Below are positions 7,577-14,178 of a stretch of 64,000 nt of DNA, one piece after another. A program made the translations under genes and the position numbers. The notes beneath the pieces were generated by a model. That model saw nothing but the letters and a program-made list of their open reading frames with translations, was not told where the DNA came from and did no database searches. Within the stretch, counting starts at the first letter, position 1; the number at the start of each line of letters is the position of its first letter. This DNA comes from Planctomycetes bacterium B3_Pla (GTDB taxonomy: Bacteria; Planctomycetota; Phycisphaerae; Sedimentisphaerales; Anaerobacaceae), in contig NJBM01000021.1 in assembly GCA_005223045.1 (NCBI GenBank), positions 1 to 64,000 of the forward strand, in the 5' to 3' direction.

Positions 7577-8731
7577 TTTGAGCATTAGAAAAAGCCCGAA
7601 ACCTCCCGATAGCAGATAACCCAAAGGCGTCAATCTCAGGATGGCGATCGTCCCGAAATACTCGGCAGCGGGCAGCAGAGGCATAAAAAAGACGTAAGCC
7701 AGCGCCCACGTGCCGCCTACCATGAAACCCATCCTCCGGCCGAGCTTCGGGCCTGTGGCGTGTCTCGACAGGGTAATCATCAGTGTGTACGCTGAAATCG
7801 TGCAAAAACCCACACCAAAAAGTATCCACATAGCGGCCCTGTGGTTTATCAGCACGAGGTAAGCCGCCAGGAAAGGAAGGGCTAAGAAAAGTGCCGCGAT
7901 GGAACAGAACAACTCACCCTTTTTGCGAGCGAGATGCGCCCAGACGAACGAGCCGGCTGCGCCGCCCAGGCCGAACATCGTTACGGAGAAGCCGCCAAAA
8001 GTAAGGTCAAAGCCCAGTTCCTCAAGCACAGTCGGCAGCAGCACTGCAAGAATAGTGGTGGAGACGGCAGCGGGCATTGCCATGGCCGCTATAAACCAGA
8101 AAGGCAACCCGTGCTCGATAGTTTGGGTCCTGTCGGCGTTAGGCTCTCTCTGCTCGACAGCCAGCCGGACTCTCAGCAGGATGACCAGTGCGATGCCAAT
8201 GACCGAACCGAGAATCAGAGGATACAGACCCTCGAATCCAAAGCGGGAAACAAGAAGGGCCGAAACCGCTCCACCGCTGGCGTATCCGAGAAAGCCGCCC
8301 GCCATAAACACGGCGGTGCTAACCCCCGGCGAAATGCGTTTGAGCCGATGAACCCCCCGCAGCCCCGCCGGGTGCACTATCGCAATTCCAACGCCGCTGA
8401 CAACTGCCAGCAAAATCATCGCAGGAAAGGCGCCTCGGCCTCGGGGCAAAATACCCAGCAGGCATACGGCGGCGGCCAAGAGCAATCCAACGTGTAAGAA
8501 AAGCGGACTGCGCTTGCCGGCGCGCAGGTGGCCGGTCAGGACCTGAACGCCGTTGCAGGTGAGATACAGCGCGACCAGAACGAAACCGCCCCGAGAAAGA
8601 CTCACGGCAAATTCGTCTCGGATTGCCGGGAGGATGGCGGGGGGCATACCCGCAAACATATCAACGATAAAATGAACTCCGGCAAGGGCCAGCAACTGCA
8701 TCCAGTGAAATTTGGCGATTTCTCTATTCAA
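7532..8731 (-). CDS. MFS transporter, fosmidomycin-resistance (Fsr)-like
   Basis: This is a roughly 399-residue hydrophobic protein with about twelve predicted membrane segments, an even glycine-rich pattern and a central charged loop near residue 195 (EQREPNADRTQT). The first helix with VHFIVDMFAGMPPAILPAI resembles the Fsr-type major facilitator branch. The substrate is unknown. The upstream-most start is a TTG with GGTGA before it; an ATG ten codons later (8701) is an alternative. It begins 12 bases after purC, so the two are probably co-transcribed. The final residues, from about VRATRCGR onward, are encoded by the palindromic repeat at 7507-7576 and do not look like a transporter tail. 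Confidence 0.8.
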   Translation of the reverse strand: MNREIAKFHWMQLLALAGVHFIVDMFAGMPPAILPAIRDEFAVSLSRGGFVLVALYLTCNGVQVLTGHLRAGKRSPLFLHVGLLLAAAVCLLGILPRGRGAFPAMILLAVVSGVGIAIVHPAGLRGVHRLKRISPGVSTAVFMAGGFLGYASGGAVSALLVSRFGFEGLYPLILGSVIGIALVILLRVRLAVEQREPNADRTQTIEHGLPFWFIAAMAMPAAVSTTILAVLLPTVLEELGFDLTFGGFSVTMFGLGGAAGSFVWAHLARKKGELFCSIAALFLALPFLAAYLVLINHRAAMWILFGVGFCTISAYTLMITLSRHATGPKLGRRMGFMVGGTWALAYVFFMPLLPAAEYFGTIAILRLTPLGYLLSGGFGLFLMLKVRATRCGRPDLREG

Positions 8732-8743
8732 GTGTCACCGGAT

Positions 8744-9652
8744 TCAGGGCTCGAACTTTCTGCCCGTCAGGCGTTCGTAACCCTCGATGTACTTGTCGCT
8801 GGTTCTGGTCCTGATATCTTCGGGCAATTCGACCCCCGGACCGGATTTGTCGAAGTTTATGCTCTCGAGGTAGTTGCGGACGAACTGCTTGTCGAAGCTC
8901 TCCTGGTCTCTGCCGGCCTGGTATTTGTCGGCGGGCCAGAACCGGGACGAGTCGGGCGTCAGGACTTCATCGATCAGAATGATCTTACCATCGACACGTC
9001 CCCACTCAAACTTGGTGTCGGCCAGGATTATCCCTTTGCTCTCGGCATACTTGCTGGCTTTCTCGAAAATCGCGGTGCTTTTGTCTCGGACGTAGCCGGC
9101 CGTTTCCTCGCCGATGACATCGACACATCGCTCGAAACTGATGTTCTCATCGTGCTCGCCCACCTCGGCCTTTGTAGCCGGTGTGAATATCAACTCCGGC
9201 AGCTTCTCGCACTGCTTTAGGCCGGCGGGCAGCTTCCGGCCGCAAACCGTGCCGTCTTGTTGATACTCTTTCCAGCCGGAGCCGGCCAGATAGCCTCGCA
9301 CGACACACTCGATCGGCAGAACTTCGACCTTCTTGACAAGCATACTCCGCCCGACCAACTGATCGGGATGATCGCAAAACGGCTTGGGGAAACTTGCCAC
9401 GTCGTCGCTTATCAAATGATGCTCCACATCTCCGGTCAGGAAATCGAACCAGAAGCGGGAAATCTGCGTCAGGACGATTCCTTTATACGGTATGCCGTTG
9501 GTCATAATGACATCGAAGGCGCTTATCCTGTCGGTCGCAACGATCAGCAGCTTGTCATCCAGATCATATATGTCGCGAACTTTGCCTCGGTTTGGCCGGC
9601 TGTCCCCTATGTTTGTCCGTAAAACCGTGTCGATGGTAATTTCCTCATTCAT
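8744..9652 (-). CDS. purC: Phosphoribosylaminoimidazole-succinocarboxamide synthase
   Basis: SAICAR synthetase joins aspartate to CAIR in purine synthesis. The 302-residue protein is of the longer form found in many bacteria and yeast. Visible are GKVRDIYDLDDKLLIVATDR near residue 20, the SAFDVIM segment, ECVVRGYLAGSGWKEY near 115, and LIDEVLTPDSSRFWPAD near 223 (the signature with the aspartate/serine pair). I prefer the ATG at 9652 because GGAG lies seven bases before it; the ATG at 9664 would add four residues and lacks a site. It leads a short transcript continuing into the MFS gene. Confidence 0.95.
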   Translation of the reverse strand: MNEEITIDTVLRTNIGDSRPNRGKVRDIYDLDDKLLIVATDRISAFDVIMTNGIPYKGIVLTQISRFWFDFLTGDVEHHLISDDVASFPKPFCDHPDQLVGRSMLVKKVEVLPIECVVRGYLAGSGWKEYQQDGTVCGRKLPAGLKQCEKLPELIFTPATKAEVGEHDENISFERCVDVIGEETAGYVRDKSTAIFEKASKYAESKGIILADTKFEWGRVDGKIILIDEVLTPDSSRFWPADKYQAGRDQESFDKQFVRNYLESINFDKSGPGVELPEDIRTRTSDKYIEGYERLTGRKFEP

Positions 9653-10035
9653 GTTATTCTCCATTTCCGTTTTTGTTCCCGCCCGGGACTGTCACCCGTC
9701 CGAAAGCAGAAGCGCCGACTCCACCGTTCCTTCACAATGTTTGAGTTTCATTCTTTGACAAGTACGATCCAAAGAGCCAATCTTAGCGGAAACTCGATCG
9801 ATTGCACGCATTTTTTCCACAAGGTTTGAATCTTAGTGAAATCAGTTTGAGCCGGGAACCGGGAGCGATTTGCCTGCCGTGTCAGCACTTTTTGGATTTG
9901 GCACTTTATCCCGGCGCATAGACGCTTATAATAGACACACGGTTGGCGGTTTGTTGTCTTGCCGACTTCCCGGACGTCGAATCAGTTGTTCGAACGAGTC
10001 CGACTGACAATGGCATTACTGTTTTAGGAGATTGT
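9653..10035. other. Divergent intergenic region upstream of purC and the cupin gene
   Basis: About 380 bases separate divergently oriented genes. A TATAAT sits at 9927-9932 on the plus strand, about 100 bases before the cupin ATG, but no good -35 is at the right distance. No open frame with a ribosome site was seen, and no strong hairpin. Confidence 0.4.
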
Positions 10036-10383
10036 ATGGTATCTTCAGAAAAGGTCCTCGTCATAGATTTGAACAATGAACCAGAAAATCAGAGACTGTT
10101 GGCCGGCAAGCCGGGTACCTTTGGAATGCGCTCCGGCAGGGTTTATTTGGCACCGGGCAAGGCCTGCGGCCGGCACAGCACAAAGGACCGCGAGGAATTG
10201 CTGGTTTTCCTTTCCGGCCGGGGCGAGCTGCTGATCGGCGAAGACGAGTCTTTCCAGGTCGGGCAGGGTAAAGTCTCATACATACCTCCGCAGACGGGCC
10301 ATGACGTCAAGAATACCGGCAGCGAGCCGCTTGTTTACGTTTATTGTGTTGCCCCTGTAGCCGACAACGAGTCGGGTCAATAG
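10036..10383 (+). CDS. Single-domain cupin protein
   Basis: A 115-residue cupin: a small beta-barrel that usually binds one metal ion or a sugar ligand. The core reads ACGRHSTKDREELLVFLSGRGELLIG (shown in two parts: GRHSTKDREELL and FLSGRGELLIG), then YIPPQTGHDVKNTG. This gives the usual H-x(n)-E metal ligands in motif 1 and a histidine (GH) in motif 2. There is no leader peptide. I choose the ATG at 10036 because TAGGAG ends six bases before it. The gene stands alone between purC (divergent) and a repeat-rich non-coding stretch, so context gives no pathway. Confidence 0.85.
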   Translation: MVSSEKVLVIDLNNEPENQRLLAGKPGTFGMRSGRVYLAPGKACGRHSTKDREELLVFLSGRGELLIGEDESFQVGQGKVSYIPPQTGHDVKNTGSEPLVYVYCVAPVADNESGQ

Positions 10384-10443
10384 CACTTTTGACATCGGGG
10401 GAAACAGCCATCCCCATCCCGATATAAAACAATCTCCGATGAG

Positions 10444-10482
10444 GCTGCCACCCAATAGAATCGACGGAAAATGGGTGGCAGC
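10444..10482. repeat. Short hairpin after the cupin gene
   Basis: GCTGCCACCC at 10444-10453 is the perfect complement of GGGTGGCAGC at 10473-10482. There is no T tract after it, so it is more likely part of the adjoining repeat cluster than a classical terminator. Confidence 0.6.
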
Positions 10483-10621
10483 GGGGCTGTTGAAGAAGTC
10501 CCATCGCAAAGCCTGAGATTGCCGCGCGATTCTGCGAATCGCTCGCAATGACATAAAAATGGACGTCTTGTCATTGCGAGGAGCGCAGCGACGAAGCAAT
10601 CTCACCTTTTTCAACAACCCC
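10483..10621. repeat. MITE-like nested palindrome (GGGGYTGTTGAA ends)
   Basis: The outer ends GGGGCTGTTGAAGAA (10483-10497) and TTCAACAACCCC (10610-10621) are inverted. Inside, GAGATTGC...CGCTCGCAATGACA (from 10515) mirrors TGTCATTGCGAGGAGCG...GCAATCTC (to 10603). The inner palindrome is of the widespread TCATTGCGAGGAGCGAAGC type. No transposase is present, so it could only move with outside help. Confidence 0.7.
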
Positions 10622-10713
10622 GCAGCCTCAAGCGCCGGATCCCGCCATGCGGGGGCCAAGCCTGGGGATGGTCGCAACCAAGCCGAAAATTTCGGGAATC
10701 TTGAAAAAAATCT

Positions 10714-10742
10714 TTGCAAAAAAGACTACAAGCGATTAGAAT
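10714..10742 (+). promoter_or_regulatory. Near-consensus sigma-70 promoter in the non-coding stretch
   Basis: TTGCAA at 10714-10719, a 17-base spacer, TAGAAT at 10737-10742. A start near 10749 is expected. The next downstream signal is a strong terminator at 10848-10882, giving a unit of about 130 bases. Confidence 0.55.
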
Positions 10743-10747
10743 TGAGT

Positions 10748-10882
10748 ATGTATTTATCGTTCTTTTCTTCTAAAGTGTCTTGGTTTTGGTGAGACAGTAA
10801 ATTTTATAAGTTTGCAGTATATCCTCTTATTGAAAAACTGTCTCACAAAGGCTGGAGTTTCCAAGGACTCCAGCCTTTTTTA
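10748..10882 (+). ncRNA. Putative small RNA or leaderless micro-ORF unit
   Basis: From the predicted start to the terminator is about 135 bases. An ATG at 10748 opens a 14-codon frame (MYLSFFSSKVSWFW, stop 10790-10792), but it would start at the transcript's first base and has no ribosome site. TGAGACAGT (10790-10798) pairs with ACTGTCTCA (10838-10846), forming a long hairpin directly before the terminator. The two stacked hairpins suggest a structured small RNA. A peptide-controlled attenuator is less likely because the terminator leads into a prepilin gene with its own promoter. Confidence 0.4.
10848..10882 (+). terminator. Strong rho-independent terminator
   Basis: AAGGCTGGAGT at 10848-10858 pairs with ACTCCAGCCTT around 10867-10877, followed by TTTTT. 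It closes the short unit starting near 10749. Confidence 0.85.
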
Positions 10883-10997
10883 GTGTGCTTGGTTCATGCC
10901 TGGCTCGGCAGCCGCAGATTCTCAGGTGGATGTTGCCTTATGCCCGATAAAGACCGTGCGCAGCGAAAAAAAAAGCTCCTCGACCACGGGATTTGTC

Positions 10998-11026
10998 TTG
11001 ATAGGGTCTCCGGCATCTGATAGAAT
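10998..11026 (+). promoter_or_regulatory. Sigma-70-like promoter for the first prepilin-type gene
   Basis: TTGATA at 10998-11003, a 17-base spacer and TAGAAT at 11021-11026. Transcription would start near 11033, about 95 bases before the ATG at 11129. Confidence 0.6.
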
Positions 11027-11128
11027 AAAGTAGGGTCTGTGTTCGGCACTATCTGTCTATTGTGATTTGCCGAATTGGTGAAGCCAGACTGTGGGAAGCA
11101 AGGTTCTTTTCAAAGGAAGGGCGGTACA

Positions 11129-11974
11129 ATGCACAAGCGAAGGGGATTTACTCTGATTGAACTTCTTGTGGTAATTGCCATCATTGCTTTGTTGATGGGG
11201 ATATTGATGCCCGCCCTGTCGCGCGTGAAGAAACAGGCCAGGTCGGTTGCCTGTCAGGCAACGCTCAAACAGTGGGGCACCATCTGGTCCATGTACTGTG
11301 ATGACAATGATGGGCGTTTCTGTAAAGCGGGCAACCTTGGCTGGCTGCGCGGGACCTGGGTGATCTCGTTACGAACGCAGTACAGAACAAAGTCCAAGAT
11401 CCTTCTGTGCCCGTCGGCGGCGAAACGGCGTCCGTCAGGCACCAGCGGCGATTTGGCTTGGGGGGATTCCACGCATACTTATATCATGGGATCGGGGGGA
11501 GTTTTTAACTCGCAGGAAGAGGCCAGCTACGGGGGAAGCAACTGGATCTATGACGCGGAAGGCACGGGCGCCATTCAGGGCCGTCCGATCCCCTGGAATT
11601 GGAAGACCAAGGATGTATCCAACGCGACAAACGTACCTGTTTTTGCCGATACCATGTGGCGAGGAGGCGGACCCTGCTATCGCACAAGTGAAGGCGGCGG
11701 ACTAAATGCTAATTTCAGCCGCATCACTCCTGCCCCATTAGAAGACGGCCAATGGCTTGGCTACGGCTACGAGATGATGCATTTCGCTATCAACCGACAC
11801 CAGACCGGTACGAACATGCTCTTTATGGACTGGTCGGTCAGACCCGTTGGACTAAAAGAGTTGTGGACGTTGAAGTGGCATCGCAAATACCCCATCAACG
11901 GCCCCTGGACCAGGGCGGGCGGCGTTCAGCCGAGCACCTGGCCCGAATGGATGAGGAATTTTAAGGACTATTAG
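11129..11974 (+). CDS. Prepilin-type secreted protein 1 (type II secretion-like leader)
   Basis: The 281-residue protein starts with a short basic leader and the prepilin-peptidase site G|FTLIELLVVIAIIAL (residues 6-20), then a hydrophobic helix ending in LMPALSRVKKQAR. The body is rich in Trp, Gly and Tyr. The C-terminal region contains NRHQTGTNMLFMDWSV, an H-X9-D-W version of the H-X9-DG signature of planctomycete prepilin-like proteins. It ends KWHRKYPINGPWTRAGG...WMRNFKDY, shared with the next gene. I start at the ATG at 11129 with AAGGAAGGGCGG upstream; the frame extends 18 codons further left without a ribosome site. It may be a minor pseudopilin or surface fibre subunit; the function of such expansions is not established. 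Confidence 0.85.
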   Translation: MHKRRGFTLIELLVVIAIIALLMGILMPALSRVKKQARSVACQATLKQWGTIWSMYCDDNDGRFCKAGNLGWLRGTWVISLRTQYRTKSKILLCPSAAKRRPSGTSGDLAWGDSTHTYIMGSGGVFNSQEEASYGGSNWIYDAEGTGAIQGRPIPWNWKTKDVSNATNVPVFADTMWRGGGPCYRTSEGGGLNANFSRITPAPLEDGQWLGYGYEMMHFAINRHQTGTNMLFMDWSVRPVGLKELWTLKWHRKYPINGPWTRAGGVQPSTWPEWMRNFKDY

Positions 11975-12200
11975 AAGAAACAACGCAGAGATCCAAGACA
12001 AACAGAGCACCGAGTCTCTCTTGCTCCTACCGCAGTCAGCAAGAGCGTAAAAACGGAAGTGCCATCATGATCAGGCATGAGGATTAGCCTTTGGGTGTTG
12101 AAATCACCGATCGGGCAAAGCAGAAGGCAGCCGACAAAATTTATACCGAGAGGGCTTCAGGTTGTGATATAGCGGAGAGCGTTATGAAGGGAGTGTTGTT
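11975..12200. other. Spacer between prepilin genes 1 and 2
   Basis: A 226-base spacer with no open frame, no good hairpin followed by T residues, and no convincing promoter. AAGGGAG lies 10 bases before the next ATG. Genes 1 and 2 could therefore share a transcript despite the gap. Confidence 0.35.
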
Positions 12201-12995
12201 ATGAGTAAGCGGGTAAGGGGTTTTACCTTGATAGAGCTTTTGGTGGTGATCGCCATTATTGCCCTGCTGCTTTCAATCCTTATGCCGGCGCTGCAGCGGG
12301 TCAAGAAACAGGCCAGGGCGGTTGCCTGTGTAGCGAATCTCCACCAGTGGAGCCTTATCTGGAAGATGTATTGCGACGAAAACGACGGTTACTGGCTCAG
12401 CGGCGCCGGCGGCGGCAGCGGCAGGTGGTGGTTCGTACCAATGAGTGAACTCTATCACGAAGAATCGAAGATACGCACCTGCCCGGAGGCCACCAAGGCC
12501 CTGGGCGCTGGGGTCCATCAGGGCATAGGGTATTGGTCCAACCAGGCCTGGCAAACCGGCGAATATATAGGCAGCTACGGGCCGAATGGGTGGATGTGTA
12601 ATCCCCGCTCGACGGGAAACGCCGGTGTCTGGGGGCGCAGCCCCGCCTCGGACCACTGGAGAACTCCCAATGTCAGGGGTGCATACAACGTACCGCTGTT
12701 CACCGGCAGTTGGTGGGTCGATGCATGGCCGAGGGAGACCGACCAGCCGCCGTCAATCATTGGAGGCCCGCCCGACAGACCCAACCAGAACGAAATGGAG
12801 CGCAACTGCGTAAATCGGCACGATGGATTCCTGAACGCCCTTTTCTGTGATTGGTCCGTTAGGAAGGTTGGAGTCAAGGAACTCTGGACCTTGAAATGGC
12901 ATCGAAGTTACAACATCAACGGCCCCTGGACGAGGGCCGGCGGCGCCATGCCGGATGACTGGCCTGTCTGGATGAGGAATTTCAAGGACTACTGA
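12201..12995 (+). CDS. Prepilin-type secreted protein 2
   Basis: This 264-residue paralogue of the preceding protein has the same leader (RGFTLIELLVVIAIIALLL, residues 6-24) and LMPALQRVKKQAR after it. The next stretch, ACVANLHQWSLIWKMYCDENDG, is nearly parallel to the equivalent part of protein 1. It carries NRHDGFLNALFCDWSV (H-X9-D-W) and ends LKWHRSYNINGPWTRAGG...WMRNFKDY. The middle is divergent, with a Gly/Trp-rich segment near residue 70. AAGGGAG precedes the ATG. The conserved ends and variable middle suggest a shared assembly interface with different exposed surfaces. Confidence 0.85.
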   Translation: MSKRVRGFTLIELLVVIAIIALLLSILMPALQRVKKQARAVACVANLHQWSLIWKMYCDENDGYWLSGAGGGSGRWWFVPMSELYHEESKIRTCPEATKALGAGVHQGIGYWSNQAWQTGEYIGSYGPNGWMCNPRSTGNAGVWGRSPASDHWRTPNVRGAYNVPLFTGSWWVDAWPRETDQPPSIIGGPPDRPNQNEMERNCVNRHDGFLNALFCDWSVRKVGVKELWTLKWHRSYNINGPWTRAGGAMPDDWPVWMRNFKDY

Positions 12996-13005
12996 CAGTT
13001 TTAGC

Positions 13006-13034
13006 TTGCATGGACCGAGAAAAACGCTTATAAT
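13006..13034 (+). promoter_or_regulatory. Sigma-70-like promoter for the third prepilin-type gene
   Basis: TTGCAT at 13006-13011, a 17-base spacer and a perfect TATAAT at 13029-13034. The -10 box sits in the loop of a small hairpin (AAAACGC/GCGTTTT, 13021-13043), which may act as a weak terminator for gene 2 or may affect promoter access. Confidence 0.6.
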
Positions 13035-13107
13035 GAGGCGTTTTAGTTGTTGTGAACTGTTATTGTCAAAGAGAAACGAAGGGGAAAGATTTGTAAGGAA
13101 TAGTCCT

Positions 13108-13986
13108 ATGAACAAACAAAAAGCCTTTACGCTGATAGAGCTTTTAGTGGTTATTGCCATTATCGCGATACTGATGGCGGTATTGATGCCGGCGCTGAAC
13201 AGGGTCAAAGAGCAGGGCAGGCGTGCGGTTTGTCTTAGCAATTTGAGGCAGTTGCAGCTCGCGTGGGACATGTATGCAACCGAGAACGACGAGAAGGTAG
13301 TCAACGGCGAGGCATACGGCGGCGGAGATGGCACGGCGCCTATCCCGACCGGCGGCCATCATAAAGGCGAGCAATGGTGGACGGGCGATGATATCGCGGA
13401 CTTCTGGGCGGGCACGAGTCTGCCCCAGGAGATGCAATTCAGAGCTATTAGAGCCGGCGCCTTATGGTCATATTGCAAGAAAGAAACGCTCTATCGATGC
13501 CCGACCGGTGTTCGTGGAGAGATGCGGACCTACACCATTACCGATGCTATCAATGGCCTTCGAAGGAGCGGCACTTACAACGGCAACGTGGGGGTCAGAG
13601 TAGGCAGAACGGTGCTGTGGGTCAAGAAGAGAACGGATTTTATCAGTCCCGGTCCGGCGCAAAGAATAGTTTTTCTTGACGAAGGCCGGATAACTCCCGA
13701 CAGTTATGCTACCCATTACCAGAATGAACGCTGGTGGGACCCACCCTTTGTTCGGCACGGTGACGGCACGAATGTCTCTTTCGCAGACGGGCACGCCGAT
13801 TACTGGAAGTACAGAGGTATGAAAACGTTAGAGATCGGCAAGCTCGCCGCTGTTCCCGGCCGTAATGCAAACGATCTGCACCAAATGCAGCCTGTAAGTG
13901 ACGATGACTACCAGGATTTGTATAAGATGCAAAAGGCTGTCTGGGGCAAATTAGGTTATTCGCCAAGTCATCCGCCAAGGTATTGA
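13108..13986 (+). CDS. Prepilin-type secreted protein 3 with canonical H-X9-DG
   Basis: This is a 292-residue protein with leader KAFTLIELLVVIAIIAILMA (residues 5-24) and the downstream LMPALNRVKEQGRRAVCLSNLRQLQLAW segment typical of Phycisphaerae prepilin-like proteins (quoted here in parts LMPALNRVKEQG and NLRQLQLAW). RHGDGTNVSFADGHADYW near residue 210 is the canonical H-X9-DG signature. It differs from proteins 1 and 2 in the C-terminal third, ending with an extra basic/aromatic tail (PSHPPRY). I use the ATG at 13108 with TAAGGA upstream; the 34 codons further left are not prepilin-like. It has its own promoter at 13006-13034 and ends before a bidirectional terminator. Confidence 0.87.
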   Translation: MNKQKAFTLIELLVVIAIIAILMAVLMPALNRVKEQGRRAVCLSNLRQLQLAWDMYATENDEKVVNGEAYGGGDGTAPIPTGGHHKGEQWWTGDDIADFWAGTSLPQEMQFRAIRAGALWSYCKKETLYRCPTGVRGEMRTYTITDAINGLRRSGTYNGNVGVRVGRTVLWVKKRTDFISPGPAQRIVFLDEGRITPDSYATHYQNERWWDPPFVRHGDGTNVSFADGHADYWKYRGMKTLEIGKLAAVPGRNANDLHQMQPVSDDDYQDLYKMQKAVWGKLGYSPSHPPRY

Positions 13987-14022
13987 TTTGAATCGGTCGG
14001 GTCAGGCTTAGAGCAAAACAAC

Positions 14023-14057
14023 CGGGGCCTATACCGAACGAGTCAGCATAGGCCCCG
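14023..14057. terminator. Bidirectional terminator between prepilin 3 and LamG protein A
   Basis: CGGGGCCTAT (14023-14032) pairs with ATAGGCCCCG (14048-14057). The loop CCGAAC-x-AGTC resembles that of the terminator at 54693-54724 beside the paralogous gene. It lies between convergent genes, about 100 bases past the minus-strand stop. Confidence 0.65.
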
Positions 14058-14071
14058 TCCTGGTGCATATC

Positions 14072-14178
14072 CAGCATATCTTACGGCTGTGGTTCCAGCC
14101 GTGTAGGGTGGGGCTTGCCCCACCGTTCTTAATCAACGGGCTAAAACCCAACATATCTTACGGCTGCGGTTCCGGCTC
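14072..14178. repeat. Direct repeat of the LamG gene A end flanking a palindrome
   Basis: CATATCTTACGGCTGTGGTTCC (near 14075) and CATATCTTACGGCTGCGGTTCC (near 14152) differ by one base. Between them are GGTGGGGCTTGCCCCACC, a perfect 18-base palindrome, and CCGTT/AACGG arms. The second copy contains the stop and last codons of the minus-strand LamG gene. Confidence 0.6.

Noticed and set aside
9891..9932. Possible sigma-54 promoter (TTGGCA) before the cupin gene
   Set aside because: The -12 GC element is missing at the right spacing.
10748..10882. Tryptophan attenuator (WFW leader peptide, hairpins, terminator)
   Set aside because: No tryptophan gene follows, and the next gene (prepilin) has its own promoter after the terminator.
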